Positions 51,155-59,977 of a DNA stretch of 64,000 bases are shown piece by piece (the first letter of the stretch is position 1; every line of letters begins with the position of its first letter). A model generated the notes under the pieces. It ran no database searches, was not told where the DNA came from, and was given only the letters and a program-made list of their open reading frames with translations. Where the stretch lies: NCBI GenBank assembly GCA_004557735.1, contig SFFV01000001.1, positions 62,001 through 126,000 of the forward strand, in the 5' to 3' direction. The DNA is from Clostridiales bacterium. GTDB taxonomy: Bacteria; Bacillota; Clostridia; Oscillospirales; Oscillospiraceae. A program made the position numbers and the translations under genes.

Positions 51155-51835
51155 TCATTCTTCATATCCCTTCAGCTCATTCGCGTACAATCTGTCAATA
51201 TCTTTAACGATCGTCATCGCAAGCGCCCTCATAGTGGGTACATTGCGGTCACTGTTTGATACCCCCATTTCATTCAAATAAAAAACCATCGTGTCGCAAT
51301 CTGCTTGAATAGCAATGATCTTACTATATAGTTCCTCATTTCCAAGCTTGATGGCATCCATATCTATTTCGTCTAGAGCGGACTGTACTTCCTCAAGAAA
51401 TGAGTCCGCAAACCGGCGCGAACCAGCTCCATTGGTGTTCCCCGCGTATTTACTCACAAATTCGCTGTCGGAGCGAATCGTTTTCAGCGCCAATGCAAGC
51501 TGCTTTACAGCGGTTTCATATTCGTCCGCCGCTTTCGCGGCTGCTGCAGTCTCTTCTGCCGCAACTCGAGCCGCCTCTTTCTCTGCAAGTTTGTCATACT
51601 CTGTTCGGGCTGCCATAAGGATCGATAAATACTCGACCTGCTCCTTATCTTTGTCCGGAAGACGGCCATAAGCTTCCTCTGCCGCAAGGATCGCCGATCC
51701 GCTGTTCAGAGATACGCCGCCGATTTCATATATCATGGAATCGACCATCTCAGCCGCTTCGCTCTTCCCGCATGCAGCCAGCAAAACACATGCCATAAGC
51801 GCAAGCATACACAGCGCTATCCTCTTTTTTCTCAT
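51155..51835 (-). CDS. Unknown lipoprotein with helical domain
   Basis: 226 aa, not recognised. Signal peptide with lipobox LAAC (Cys 22), then a mainly helical, charged protein with a coiled-coil-like Ala/Glu/Lys stretch (about residues 85-115; EKEAARVAAEETAAAAKAA). The C-terminal part has conserved-looking DTMVFYLNEMGVS. Start at 51835 chosen over 51856 because weak GGATGAG lies before it; not certain. Base composition is clearly more A+T-rich than the flanking genes, as for the pseudogene downstream, so both may be acquired. Confidence 0.78.
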   Translation of the reverse strand: MRKKRIALCMLALMACVLLAACGKSEAAEMVDSMIYEIGGVSLNSGSAILAAEEAYGRLPDKDKEQVEYLSILMAARTEYDKLAEKEAARVAAEETAAAAKAADEYETAVKQLALALKTIRSDSEFVSKYAGNTNGAGSRRFADSFLEEVQSALDEIDMDAIKLGNEELYSKIIAIQADCDTMVFYLNEMGVSNSDRNVPTMRALAMTIVKDIDRLYANELKGYEE

Positions 51836-51957
51836 TCTAGTCTCATCCGCTTTCATTTTATTAACTACGCAGGCGTAACAAAGCCTATGTAGTTTATTAT
51901 AATTTAACAGATTAGCCCATATAATTCAAGTAACATTTAATTGCGTGGACGGTTATT

Positions 51958-52290
51958 ATGGACTATTATGCAATTGGTCAGCGGATACGAAAGTTTCGGA
52001 AAGCGCATCGGCTTTCTCAGGAGGAGCTTGCTGAGCGTGTTGGAATCTCCGTAACACATATGAGTCATATTGAAACGGGAAACACGAAGCTGAGCCTGCC
52101 GGTATTGGTTGACATGGCCGGCGTTCTCGGCGTACACACCGATGACCTCTTGTTTGACACAGCGTCTTCCGCACAAGTTGCCGCCGCGGACGCCATTGTT
52201 CAAACGCTCAATGGTTGCTCCGCGCAGCAGCTTCGAATCATTGAAGATATTGTTGTTGCAACCAAACGATCACTGGAACAGCATTTGTAA
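51958..52290 (+). CDS. XRE-family helix-turn-helix regulator
   Basis: 110 aa. A Cro/C1-type helix-turn-helix covers residues 6-60 (IGQRIRKFRKAHRLSQEELAER, VGISVTHMSHIETGN), then a short helical tail (QQLRIIEDIVVATKRSLEQ) likely for dimerisation. Divergent from the unknown lipoprotein gene, which it may regulate. TATAAT boxes occur in the shared A+T-rich intergenic region, but no clear pair of boxes can be assigned. Confidence 0.92.
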   Translation: MDYYAIGQRIRKFRKAHRLSQEELAERVGISVTHMSHIETGNTKLSLPVLVDMAGVLGVHTDDLLFDTASSAQVAAADAIVQTLNGCSAQQLRIIEDIVVATKRSLEQHL

Positions 52291-52294
52291 TATA

Positions 52295-52337
52295 AAAACG
52301 GCAACGCCCGACGAAACCGTTCGGGAACTGCCGTTTT
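52295..52337 (+). terminator. Terminator after XRE gene
   Basis: AAAACGGCA (52295-52303) pairs with TGCCGTTTT (52329-52337), with an inner CCCGA/TCGGG stem. Confidence 0.8.
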
Positions 52338-52346
52338 AGTTTGTAA

Positions 52347-52376
52347 AGACCTCTCCAATCTGAATTGGAGAGGTCT
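52347..52376 (-). terminator. Terminator after malic enzyme gene
   Basis: A perfect 13-bp stem (52347-52359 with 52364-52376), 4-nt loop, T-tract short. It separates the malic enzyme gene from the XRE gene. Confidence 0.8.
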
Positions 52377-52395
52377 CTTGTATATCACTGGTGTG

Positions 52396-53568
52396 TCAGA
52401 TTCTGGCGACGCCGGTTCTTTTTGCCGCTTCCGCGACGGCCTTTGCAACCGCCGGGCCGACGCGCTTGTCGAACGCCCGCGGGATGATGTACTCCGCGGA
52501 AAGCTCCTCCCCGGAAATGAGCCCGGCGAGCGCGTGCGCCGCCGCCACCTTCATCTCCTCGTTGATATCGCTCGCCCGCACATCGAACGCTCCCCGGAAA
52601 ATACCCGGGAAAGCGAGCACGTTGTTGATCTGGTTCGGATAGTCGCTGCGGCCCGTGGATACGACCGCCGCGCCCGCCGCCTTCGCCTCATCCGGGAAGA
52701 TCTCCGGCGTCGGGTTCGCGCAGGCGAAGATGATCGCGTCGCGGTTCATCGTCTTTACCATATCACCCGTGAGCATGCCGGGGGCCGACACGCCGATAAA
52801 TACGTCCGCGCCGGCGATCACATCCGCGAGAGTGCCCCGCAGATGCTGCGGGTTCGTCACGTGCGACATCTCTTCCTTGATCCAGTTGAGCCCTTCGCGG
52901 CCCTCATAGATCGCGCCCTTGCGGTCGCAGAGCGTCACGTCCGGGAAGCCTGCCGAGAGCAGCAGCTTCGTGATCGCCGTCGCCGCGGCGCCCGCGCCGT
53001 TCACGACGACGCGCACGTCCTCTTTCTTCTTCCCCACCACCTTCAGCGCGTTCGTAAGTCCCGCAAGCGTGATGACCGCGGTGCCGTGCTGATCGTCATG
53101 GAAAATGGGTATATCGCATTTTTCCTTGAGCTTGCGCTCGATCTCAAAGCACCGCGGCGCGGCGATATCCTCGAGATTGATGCCGCCGAACGAGCCGGAG
53201 ATGTTGTATACCGTCTGTACGAACTCGTCCACGTCCTTCGTCCTGACGCAGAGCGGAAAGGCGTCCACGCCGCCGAACGCCTTGAAGAGCACGCACTTGC
53301 CCTCCATGACCGGCATTCCCGCTTCCGGGCCGATGTCTCCGAGACCGAGCACCGCGCTCCCGTCCGTGATGACGGCGCAGAGGTTCCACCGGCGCGTCAG
53401 CTCATAGCTCTTGTCGATATCCTTCTGTATTTCCAGGCACGGCTGCGCCACGCCGGGCGTATACGCAAGCGAAAGATCGTCCTTCGTTCCCACCGGCACC
53501 GTCGCCTTCACTTCGATCTTGCCCTTCCACTCCCCGTGCAGACGGAGCGATTCCTTTGCGTAGTCCAT
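52396..53568 (-). CDS. NAD(P)-dependent malic enzyme
   Basis: 390 aa, the short bacterial type. Decarboxylates malate to pyruvate with NAD(P)+. YTPGVAQPC, the DGSAVLGLGDIGPEAGMPVMEGK loop, FHDDQHGTAV (metal ligands) and the Rossmann VVNGAGAAATAI are all clear. It lacks the PTA-like C-terminal domain seen in MaeB. It lies behind upp and a terminator-like hairpin, with AAGGAG in its leader, so its expression may be uncoupled from the genes upstream. Confidence 0.95.
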   Translation of the reverse strand: MDYAKESLRLHGEWKGKIEVKATVPVGTKDDLSLAYTPGVAQPCLEIQKDIDKSYELTRRWNLCAVITDGSAVLGLGDIGPEAGMPVMEGKCVLFKAFGGVDAFPLCVRTKDVDEFVQTVYNISGSFGGINLEDIAAPRCFEIERKLKEKCDIPIFHDDQHGTAVITLAGLTNALKVVGKKKEDVRVVVNGAGAAATAITKLLLSAGFPDVTLCDRKGAIYEGREGLNWIKEEMSHVTNPQHLRGTLADVIAGADVFIGVSAPGMLTGDMVKTMNRDAIIFACANPTPEIFPDEAKAAGAAVVSTGRSDYPNQINNVLAFPGIFRGAFDVRASDINEEMKVAAAHALAGLISGEELSAEYIIPRAFDKRVGPAVAKAVAEAAKRTGVARI

Positions 53569-53581
53569 GATGCTCTCCTTT

Positions 53582-53613
53582 TAAAAAGAGCGCGCATTGC
53601 CATCAATACGCGC
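53582..53613 (-). terminator. Terminator-like hairpin between upp and malic enzyme genes
   Basis: A 9-bp stem with one G-T pair (53590-53598 with 53605-53613), followed on the minus strand by CTCTTTTTAA. The malic enzyme ribosome binding site lies directly after, so expression could be lowered relative to upp. Confidence 0.65.
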
Positions 53614-53629
53614 CTTGTTGTTTTTCTTT

Positions 53630-54259
53630 TTACTTTGTGCCGAAAATGCGGTCGCCGGCGTCGCCGAGACCGGGGACGATATAGCCGTGGTCGTTCAGGA
53701 CCGGGTCCATGGCGGCAACGTAAACATCGACGTCCGGGTGCTCCTTCTGCATCTTCTCCCACGCCGGAGGCGCGCCGATGATGCACATGAGCTTGATGTG
53801 ACGGCAGCCGTGCTGCTTGAGGAACGTGCAGGCCGCGGCGGCGCTGCCGCCGGTGGCGAACATCGGATCGACAACGATCACGTCGCGCTCGGTGATATCG
53901 GGCGGGAGCTTGCAGTAGTACTCGACCGGCTCGAGCGTCTCCGGGTCGCGGTAGAGACCGATGTGACCGACTTTGCAGGACGGGATCATCGCGACCATGC
54001 CGTCAACCATGCCGAGACCGGCGCGGAGAATGGGGACAATGGCGAGCTTCTTGCCCGCAAGGCGCTTCACCGTTGCCTTGGCAACGGGCGTTTCGATCTC
54101 GACCTCTTCGAGAGGAAGATCGCGGGTCGCCTCATAGCACATCAGCATGGCGATCTCGCCGACGAGTTCGCGGAATTCCTTCACGCTCGTGTTCTTGTCG
54201 CGGAGGATCGACAGCTTGTGCTGGATCAGCGGGTGGTCGAATACGTGCAGCTCACTCAT
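53630..54259 (-). CDS. upp: Uracil phosphoribosyltransferase
   Basis: 209 aa, exactly the family size. Salvages uracil to UMP with PRPP. PRPP-binding signature VIVVDPMFATGGSAAAA, the SELHVFDHPLIQHKLS N-terminus, and a GDAGDRIFGTK C-terminus are typical. Cytoplasmic. It lies 39 nt below tsaB on the same strand. Confidence 0.97.
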   Translation of the reverse strand: MSELHVFDHPLIQHKLSILRDKNTSVKEFRELVGEIAMLMCYEATRDLPLEEVEIETPVAKATVKRLAGKKLAIVPILRAGLGMVDGMVAMIPSCKVGHIGLYRDPETLEPVEYYCKLPPDITERDVIVVDPMFATGGSAAAACTFLKQHGCRHIKLMCIIGAPPAWEKMQKEHPDVDVYVAAMDPVLNDHGYIVPGLGDAGDRIFGTK

Positions 54260-54298
54260 TTTTCATACTCCTTTGTAGTGTAATGGGCTTTTATATTC

Positions 54299-54997
54299 TC
54301 AGGCTTCGCTCATGCGGCTCTGCCGCTCGCGTTCCGCCTGGGAAAGACGAAGGTATACCGGCAGCAGATCTTCCGCTCCGGCCGGGGTCTTGCTCTGCGC
54401 CGCGAGACACACGCCGAACGCCGTCTGCCAGCGCAGCTCTTCGGGAGCGACGGCGCACTCCACGCCGCGTTCTTTCAGCGCCTTTTCGCAGATCGCCCAC
54501 CCGTCGCCAAGGATCCATACGCTCTTCCCGCTGCCGGAAAGCTCTTCGGCGAGCGCGCCGGCGGCAATGGCGCGGTCTTCCGTCAGACGGACGGGGACGC
54601 CGTTTTGTACGGTAAAAAGCGCATTATAGAGCTGGCTGCGCCGCGCATCCATGGCGGGGCAGACGATCGTCCCCTCCGGCAGGAAACGGGCGCTCTGCGC
54701 CATGGCTTCCAGCGTGGATACGCCGACAGCCGGGATATCCAGCCCCCAGCAGAGACCCTTGGCGGTGGAGATGCCGATGCGGATGCCGGTAAACGAGCCA
54801 GGCCCCTGCGCCACGGCGATCGCGTCGAGGGCATTCTTCGGCGTTTCGGTGTTCGAGAGCATATTTTCGATCATCGGCAGAAGCGTGCGGCTGTGGGTTA
54901 AGCCAGTGCGCTCATAGCTCTGTGCAAGCAGTTCCCCATCGCGGCAGAGCGCGGCGGAACAGGCTCTCGCGGAGGTCTCTATTCCCAGTATCAGCAC
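54299..54997 (-). CDS. tsaB: tRNA threonylcarbamoyladenosine biosynthesis protein TsaB
   Basis: 232 aa, ASKHA-fold partner of TsaD in making t6A at tRNA position 37. ILGIETSARACSAAL, LTHSRTLLPMIENML and VAQGPGSFTGIRIGISTAKGL match TsaB. The start is a GTG at 54997 that overlaps the tsaE stop by 7 nt; upstream in-frame ATGs are tsaE shadow. Often followed by rimI; not here. Confidence 0.92.
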   Translation of the reverse strand: MLILGIETSARACSAALCRDGELLAQSYERTGLTHSRTLLPMIENMLSNTETPKNALDAIAVAQGPGSFTGIRIGISTAKGLCWGLDIPAVGVSTLEAMAQSARFLPEGTIVCPAMDARRSQLYNALFTVQNGVPVRLTEDRAIAAGALAEELSGSGKSVWILGDGWAICEKALKERGVECAVAPEELRWQTAFGVCLAAQSKTPAGAEDLLPVYLRLSQAERERQSRMSEA

Positions 54998-55416
54998 AGG
55001 TCCGCCCCCTCGATCGTGATTTTTCGCGTGCTGTCGGAGCATTTTTCCATGCTCACACGGATCTCCGAGCCGTCGAACGCCCCGGGAACATTCTCGCTCC
55101 ACTCCACGGCGCACACGCCGCCGCGGTCAAGGTAGTCCTCCCAGCCGATGTCAAACAGCTCGTCCGCGCTGCCGAGCCGGTACATATCAAAATGAAACAG
55201 GTCTCGCTTGCCGTAAAGCTCGTTCACGATCGTGAACGTCGGGCTCGTGACGGTCCCGTCCACCTCCAGACCGCGCGCCAGACCGCGCACGAACGCCGTT
55301 TTCCCCGCGCCAAGCTCGCCGTACATCGCGATCACGACGCCGCGCTCCGGCAGAGAGCGCGCGAGCTTCTCGCCGAGCGCTTCGGTCTCGGCTTCGGAGT
55401 GGCTGATAAATTCCAT
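54991..55416 (-). CDS. tsaE: tRNA threonylcarbamoyladenosine biosynthesis ATPase TsaE
   Basis: 141 aa P-loop ATPase. Walker A GELGAGKT near residue 34 and TSPTFTIVNEL/HFDMYRL motifs identify TsaE, which powers the TsaB-TsaD complex. First gene of a minus-strand operon tsaE, tsaB, upp, malic enzyme. The promoter lies at 55461-55489. Confidence 0.96.
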   Translation of the reverse strand: MEFISHSEAETEALGEKLARSLPERGVVIAMYGELGAGKTAFVRGLARGLEVDGTVTSPTFTIVNELYGKRDLFHFDMYRLGSADELFDIGWEDYLDRGGVCAVEWSENVPGAFDGSEIRVSMEKCSDSTRKITIEGADLC

Positions 55417-55460
55417 AATCCGTCTGCCTCTGTCTCAAACTCAAACTTTTCTAACTTGGC

Positions 55461-55489
55461 ATTATACACCGGGCGCTTGCCGGAGTAAA
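55461..55489 (-). promoter_or_regulatory. Promoter of the tsaE operon
   Basis: TTTACT at 55484-55489, 17-nt spacer, TATAAT at 55461-55466 on the minus strand. Confidence 0.7.
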
Positions 55490-55505
55490 GACCTTTTCCT
55501 GCCTG

Positions 55506-55534
55506 TTGCAGAAAAAACAATGTTGTGATAGAAT
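55506..55534 (+). promoter_or_regulatory. Promoter of the RodA/FtsW-type gene
   Basis: TTGCAG at 55506-55511, 17-nt spacer, TAGAAT at 55529-55534. Divergent from the tsaE promoter. Confidence 0.7.
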
Positions 55535-55583
55535 AGGGTGAAAATATGTATATCATATCAAATATATAAAGGGAGGTGCCGCC

Positions 55584-56762
55584 GTGCTGGAAAGACTTAA
55601 AAAACTCCGCATCGCGCCGATCATCCAATATATATGGAGCCGTACCTCGGATTTTTTCAAAAAGGGCGACATGTTCCTGCTCGTCATGTGCTGCATCTGC
55701 ACCTGCTTCGGCATCACGCTCGTCGGCAGCGCTACGAAATCGTATGCCACGCACACGTATGTGCCGATCCAGATTTTCGCGTTTATTCTCGGTCTCCTGC
55801 TCTATTACGTTCTGACCGTTCTCGACGTGAGCATCATCGCAAGCCGCTGGAAGCTGCTGCTCGGGTTTGAAGCGTTCCTTCTTCTGCTGCTCATCCCGTT
55901 CGGCGTTTCGGGCGATACCGGCAACTCCGGCTGGCTGCGGTTTCTCGGCATCGGCATTCAGCCCTCGGAGATCGTCAAGGTCGTGTTTATCGTGCTGATG
56001 GCAAAGCAGATGTCGTATCTGAAGGAGTATAAAAACATCAATTCGGTCCTCTCCGTTCTTCAGCTCGTCGTCCACTTCGGCTACACGTTCGTGCTGCTGA
56101 TGATCACCACCGAAGACCTCGGCTCGGCCATCGTGTTTGCCGCCATTTTCGTTGTTATGATGATCGTGGCGGGCATTAAGCTTTACTGGTTCCTCATCGG
56201 CGGCGCGGCCGTCGCGCTTGCGATCCCGTTCCTATGGAACGGCTTTCTTGACGAGTACCAGCGCCTGCGCATTCTCGCTCCTTATGATCCCAGCATCGAC
56301 CCCGACGGCTGGGGCATCACCTGGCAGACGACCCGAAGCAAGTACGCCCTTATGGGCGGGCAGGCTACGGGGCTCGGTCTCGGCAACGGCACGCAGACGC
56401 AGTCCGGCGCGCTGACCGGCAAGCATACCGACTTCATTTTCTCCGTCGCAGGCGAGGAGCTCGGCATGGTCGCGTGCGTGATCATCATGCTTCTCCTCTC
56501 CGTTATCATCATCCGCTGCGTGATGGTGGGGCTGCGGTCGAATAACACGATGAGTATGCTCGTGTGCGTCGGCGTGGCGGCAAGCCTCTTCTTCCAGATG
56601 CTCGTCAATACCGGCATGTGCATCGGCATCACGCCCGTTATCGGCATTACGCTCCCGTTTTTCAGCTACGGGGGATCATCGCTCATGTCCACGTTCGGCG
56701 CAGTCGGACTGGTATCCGGCGCGAAATACCGACCAACGCCGCTCCAATTCCACCGATATTAA
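55584..56762 (+). CDS. SEDS-family peptidoglycan polymerase (RodA/FtsW/SpoVE)
   Basis: 392 aa, about ten membrane segments. SEDS motifs: GWLRFLGIGIQPSEIVKVVFIVLMAK, an ITTEDLGSAIV core with the catalytic Asp, an extracellular loop GQATGLGLGNGTQTQSG, DFIFSVAGEELGMVAC, and VGIT-type PFFSYGGSSLM. Polymerises lipid II glycan strands together with a class B PBP. No PBP or division genes adjoin, so RodA versus FtsW/SpoVE is not settled. GTG start at 55584 behind GGGAGGTG. Confidence 0.93.
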   Translation: MLERLKKLRIAPIIQYIWSRTSDFFKKGDMFLLVMCCICTCFGITLVGSATKSYATHTYVPIQIFAFILGLLLYYVLTVLDVSIIASRWKLLLGFEAFLLLLLIPFGVSGDTGNSGWLRFLGIGIQPSEIVKVVFIVLMAKQMSYLKEYKNINSVLSVLQLVVHFGYTFVLLMITTEDLGSAIVFAAIFVVMMIVAGIKLYWFLIGGAAVALAIPFLWNGFLDEYQRLRILAPYDPSIDPDGWGITWQTTRSKYALMGGQATGLGLGNGTQTQSGALTGKHTDFIFSVAGEELGMVACVIIMLLLSVIIIRCVMVGLRSNNTMSMLVCVGVAASLFFQMLVNTGMCIGITPVIGITLPFFSYGGSSLMSTFGAVGLVSGAKYRPTPLQFHRY

Positions 56763-56801
56763 AACAAAAAGTTCATATTCTATCACAGGGGGACGGGAAC
56801 C

Positions 56802-59450
56802 ATGGCACACAGACCGAACATTCTTGCTCTCGCATCCAAGATCAGTCTCGAAAGTCTGACGTACACCGGCATTACCTACAGCGATCCCGAGTACAAGATC
56901 CTTGATCCCATCGTCGATGACGACATGTGCTCCGTTATGATGCGCATGCGTCTGGAAACCGACTTCTCCGTGGAGGATCTCGCCAAAAAGACGAAGAAGA
57001 GCGTTGAATTCGTGCAGACGCAGTGCGACAAGCTCGTTAAGGCGGGCGTCATCCGCACGCGCGTCCGCAACGGCGTGCTCTGCTACTACTACCCGATCTG
57101 GGTACCGGGCATCATGGAGGGCATTCTCTCCAACCGTGAGCAGTGCGACGCGCACCCCGAGCTCGGCGCGTGCTTCGAGGAGTATACCCGCATCCGCGTC
57201 AGTATGCTTGCCCCCGTGCTCGGCAACGGCGTAAACTTCATGCGCGTTATGCCCGTTATGAGCGCCATTGAAAACAACACGCACAAAGCCTCCTACGACG
57301 AGCTTTCCACGCTGATCGATAAGGCGTGGGCGATCTCCGTCGGCCCCTGCTCCTGCCGCCGTTCCCGCCGCCTGATGGGTGAGGGCTGCGGTCATCTCGA
57401 AGAGGATATGTGCCTCTATCTCAACGACAACGCCGTCAGCTTCTCCAAGAACGGCGAGCACCGCCTCATTACCAAGGAAGAGGCTTACGAGATCCTCCGG
57501 CGCGCCGAGGACAACGGCCTCGTCCATGAGGTGAACCAGGCCCCCGGCTTTGACGACGTTACCGCCATCTGCAACTGCTGCGGCTGCTCGTGCTTCGCGC
57601 TGCGCATTGCCGAGATGTTCCGCTCGCCGAACGGCGTCAGCTCCAACTTTATCGCCCGTGTCGATAAGGACAAGTGCGTCGCCTGCGGCCAGTGCGTGGA
57701 GAACTGCCAGACGAACGCCGTCCGCCTCGGCCAGAAGCGCTGTCTCACCGATGCGCACATCTCCGACGCCTACGAGTCCGACAGAGAGATCCCCTGGGAT
57801 AAGAAAAGCTACAACACCGATTACCGCACCAACCGTACCGACACCATGCCCTCCGGCACCGCGCCGTGCAAGGCGGAGTGTCCGGCGCATGTTCCGGTGC
57901 AGGGCTACATAAAGCTCGCCGCGCAGGGCCGCTATACCGAGGCTCTCGAGCTCATCAAGAAAGAGAACCCCTTCCCTGCCGTCTGCGGCCGCATCTGCAA
58001 CAAAGCATGCGAGGACGCCTGCACCCGCGGCAGCGTCGATGCGCCCATCGCCATCGACGATATCAAAAAATTCATTGCCGAGAAGGATCTGGAGGCCGAA
58101 CACCGCTTCGTTCCCAAAATGGTCAACCAGACCGGCAAGCCCTACGAGGAAAAGATCGCCGTTATCGGCTCCGGCCCCGCAGGACTTACCTGTGCCTACT
58201 ACCTCGCGCTCAAGGGGTATCCCGTGACCGTGTTCGAGAAGGAAAAGGAACCCGGCGGCATGCTCACGCTGGGCATCCCCTCCTTCCGGCTGGAAAAGGA
58301 CGTTATCCGCGCCGAAATCGACATTCTCCGCGATATGGGCGTGCAGTTCAAGACCGGCGTCACCGTCGGAACGGACGTTACGCTCGACGCGCTGCGCGCC
58401 GAGGGCTTCAAGGCGTTCTATCTCGCCGTCGGCGCGTCCCGCGGCGCGAAGCTCCGCTGCGCCGGCGAAGAGCTGCCGGGCGTTATGACCGGCATCGATT
58501 TCCTGCGCGCGGTCAATCTCGGCGAAGCGCCCGGGATCGGCAAGTCCGTCGCCGTCATCGGCGGCGGCAATGTCGCCATCGATGTGGCCCGCGCCGCCGT
58601 CCGCCTCGGCGCGGACGTTACGGTCATCTACCGCCGCGACCGCGCCGCCATGCCCGCCGCGGATGAGGAGATCGAAGAAGCCATCGGGGAAGGCGTTTCC
58701 TTCCGCTTCCTCGCCACCCCCGTTGAGATCCTCGGTGACGGCAGGGCGGAAACGCTCAGGGTCGAGACCATGGAGCTGCGGGACGGGAAGCCCACCGGCA
58801 CGGGCGTATACGATACGCTGAGCGTTTCCGCGGTCATCTCCGCCGTTGGGCAGGAGATCGACCTGAGCGGCATCCCCGTGTCCGCCGGTACGAAGGGGAC
58901 CGTCACCGTCTCTCTGCCGAGCTATCAGACGAGCGACCCCGACGTGTTCGCGGGCGGCGACGTTGTCACCGGCCCGAAGTTCGCCATTGACGCGATCGCC
59001 GCGGGCAAGGAGGGCGCCGTCTCCATTCACCGGTATGTGCATCCCGGCCAGTCGCAGACCATCGGCCGCGACCGCCGCGATTACAAAGCCATGAACACCG
59101 CCACCGTGGGCGTTCCTCTCGCCGGCTTTGATACCGCGCCGCGGCAGAAGCCCTCCGGAGGCTCTGCGAAGGACGCGGAGAAAACGTTCCGCGACCTTCG
59201 CGGAACGCTCAGCGAGGAGCAGATGAAGACCGAAACGCGCCGCTGTCTCGACTGCGGCTCCGCGGTCGTGGATGAAAGTCTCTGTGTCGGCTGCGGCATC
59301 TGCACCACCAAGTGCAAGTTTGACGCGATCCGTTTGGAGAAGGTCACCGACTATGTCGGCGCACCGTACTTCAAGGCGCTGCTCGGCGCGGTCGGGAACG
59401 CTCCCGCGGCGCTTGCCAAGCTCGTCGTCAAGAAGGTCGCGAGACCGTGA
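56802..59450 (+). CDS. Fe-S/flavin oxidoreductase fusion with N-terminal winged-helix and GltD-like domain
   Basis: 882 aa. An N-terminal winged-helix-like segment (~45-105) precedes a Cys-rich region with PCSCRRSRRLMGEGC and CNCCGCSCF (~180-265). A 4Fe-4S motif CVACGQCVENCQTN follows near 291. Then a GltD-type module: CPAHVPVQ and CGRICNKACEDAC (~355-415; Fe-S site), FAD-binding GSGPAGLTCAYYL (~453), NAD(P)-binding GGGNVAIDVAR (~584), FAD contact VFAGGDVVTGP. A C-terminal CVGCGICTTKC cluster closes it. Probably shuttles electrons between NAD(P)H and ferredoxin or a partner; the reaction is not known. hypA follows at 12 nt, so both are coupled. The start follows GGGG, 11 nt upstream. Confidence 0.85.
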   Translation: MAHRPNILALASKISLESLTYTGITYSDPEYKILDPIVDDDMCSVMMRMRLETDFSVEDLAKKTKKSVEFVQTQCDKLVKAGVIRTRVRNGVLCYYYPIWVPGIMEGILSNREQCDAHPELGACFEEYTRIRVSMLAPVLGNGVNFMRVMPVMSAIENNTHKASYDELSTLIDKAWAISVGPCSCRRSRRLMGEGCGHLEEDMCLYLNDNAVSFSKNGEHRLITKEEAYEILRRAEDNGLVHEVNQAPGFDDVTAICNCCGCSCFALRIAEMFRSPNGVSSNFIARVDKDKCVACGQCVENCQTNAVRLGQKRCLTDAHISDAYESDREIPWDKKSYNTDYRTNRTDTMPSGTAPCKAECPAHVPVQGYIKLAAQGRYTEALELIKKENPFPAVCGRICNKACEDACTRGSVDAPIAIDDIKKFIAEKDLEAEHRFVPKMVNQTGKPYEEKIAVIGSGPAGLTCAYYLALKGYPVTVFEKEKEPGGMLTLGIPSFRLEKDVIRAEIDILRDMGVQFKTGVTVGTDVTLDALRAEGFKAFYLAVGASRGAKLRCAGEELPGVMTGIDFLRAVNLGEAPGIGKSVAVIGGGNVAIDVARAAVRLGADVTVIYRRDRAAMPAADEEIEEAIGEGVSFRFLATPVEILGDGRAETLRVETMELRDGKPTGTGVYDTLSVSAVISAVGQEIDLSGIPVSAGTKGTVTVSLPSYQTSDPDVFAGGDVVTGPKFAIDAIAAGKEGAVSIHRYVHPGQSQTIGRDRRDYKAMNTATVGVPLAGFDTAPRQKPSGGSAKDAEKTFRDLRGTLSEEQMKTETRRCLDCGSAVVDESLCVGCGICTTKCKFDAIRLEKVTDYVGAPYFKALLGAVGNAPAALAKLVVKKVARP

Positions 59451-59462
59451 GGGCGCGGCGGC

Positions 59463-59807
59463 ATGCATGAGATAGGCGTCGTCCGTTCCATGGTAAAGAC
59501 CGTCACCGCCTTTGCCGAAGCGAACCGGATCGCGGAGATCACCGAGATCGTCGTGGACGTCGGCGAGCTGTCGCTCGTCATCCCGAAGTATGTGGAGGAT
59601 ATTTATCCCCACGTCGTGGAGGATACGTTCCTGAAGGACACGAAGCTCGTGCTGAATGTCATCCCCGGAATGGCGGAGTGCGACGAGTGCAACGAGGTAT
59701 TCAACGTCATAGAACACAAGGGCTACTGCCCGCACTGCGGCAGCTTTGAAAAGACCATCCTCACCGGCAAAGACTTTCTCATCCGCGAGATACACGTTCC
59801 CGAGTAA
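59463..59807 (+). CDS. hypA: HypA-family nickel/zinc metallochaperone
   Basis: 114 aa, standard HypA length. The N-terminal Ni site Met-His-Glu (MHEIGVV) and two CxxC zinc ligands (CDEC near 76, CPHC near 93) are present. HypA normally delivers nickel to [NiFe]-hydrogenase large subunits or urease accessory proteins, but neither hypB-F nor a NiFe enzyme lies in the window; the only hydrogenase seen is [FeFe]. It begins 12 nt after the oxidoreductase stop. Confidence 0.93.
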   Translation: MHEIGVVRSMVKTVTAFAEANRIAEITEIVVDVGELSLVIPKYVEDIYPHVVEDTFLKDTKLVLNVIPGMAECDECNEVFNVIEHKGYCPHCGSFEKTILTGKDFLIREIHVPE

Positions 59808-59808
59808 C

Positions 59809-59845
59809 AGCAAACCCGGCATCGCTTCGCGATGCCGGGTTTGCT
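59809..59845. terminator. Terminator after hypA
   Basis: A perfect 17-bp stem (59809-59825 with 59829-59845), 3-nt loop, then TTGCAAAA; no T-run. Bases 59846-59977 hold no feature I can support. Confidence 0.75.
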
Positions 59846-59977
59846 TTGCAAAAGCATGGCCAAAAACAAGAGGCGCCATTCCCCCGCCCCTTCGGGTCAG
59901 CCAAAAATGATGCGCGAAACCTTCATGCGTTCCGGCTTTTGCCCATGATCGTGGTGCGCGGCACCGCACATGAAGCT

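Noticed and set aside
59856..59948. Small plus-strand frame (30 codons, begins MAKNKRRHSP)
   Set aside because: No promoter or ribosome binding site, no family, and it follows a terminator.
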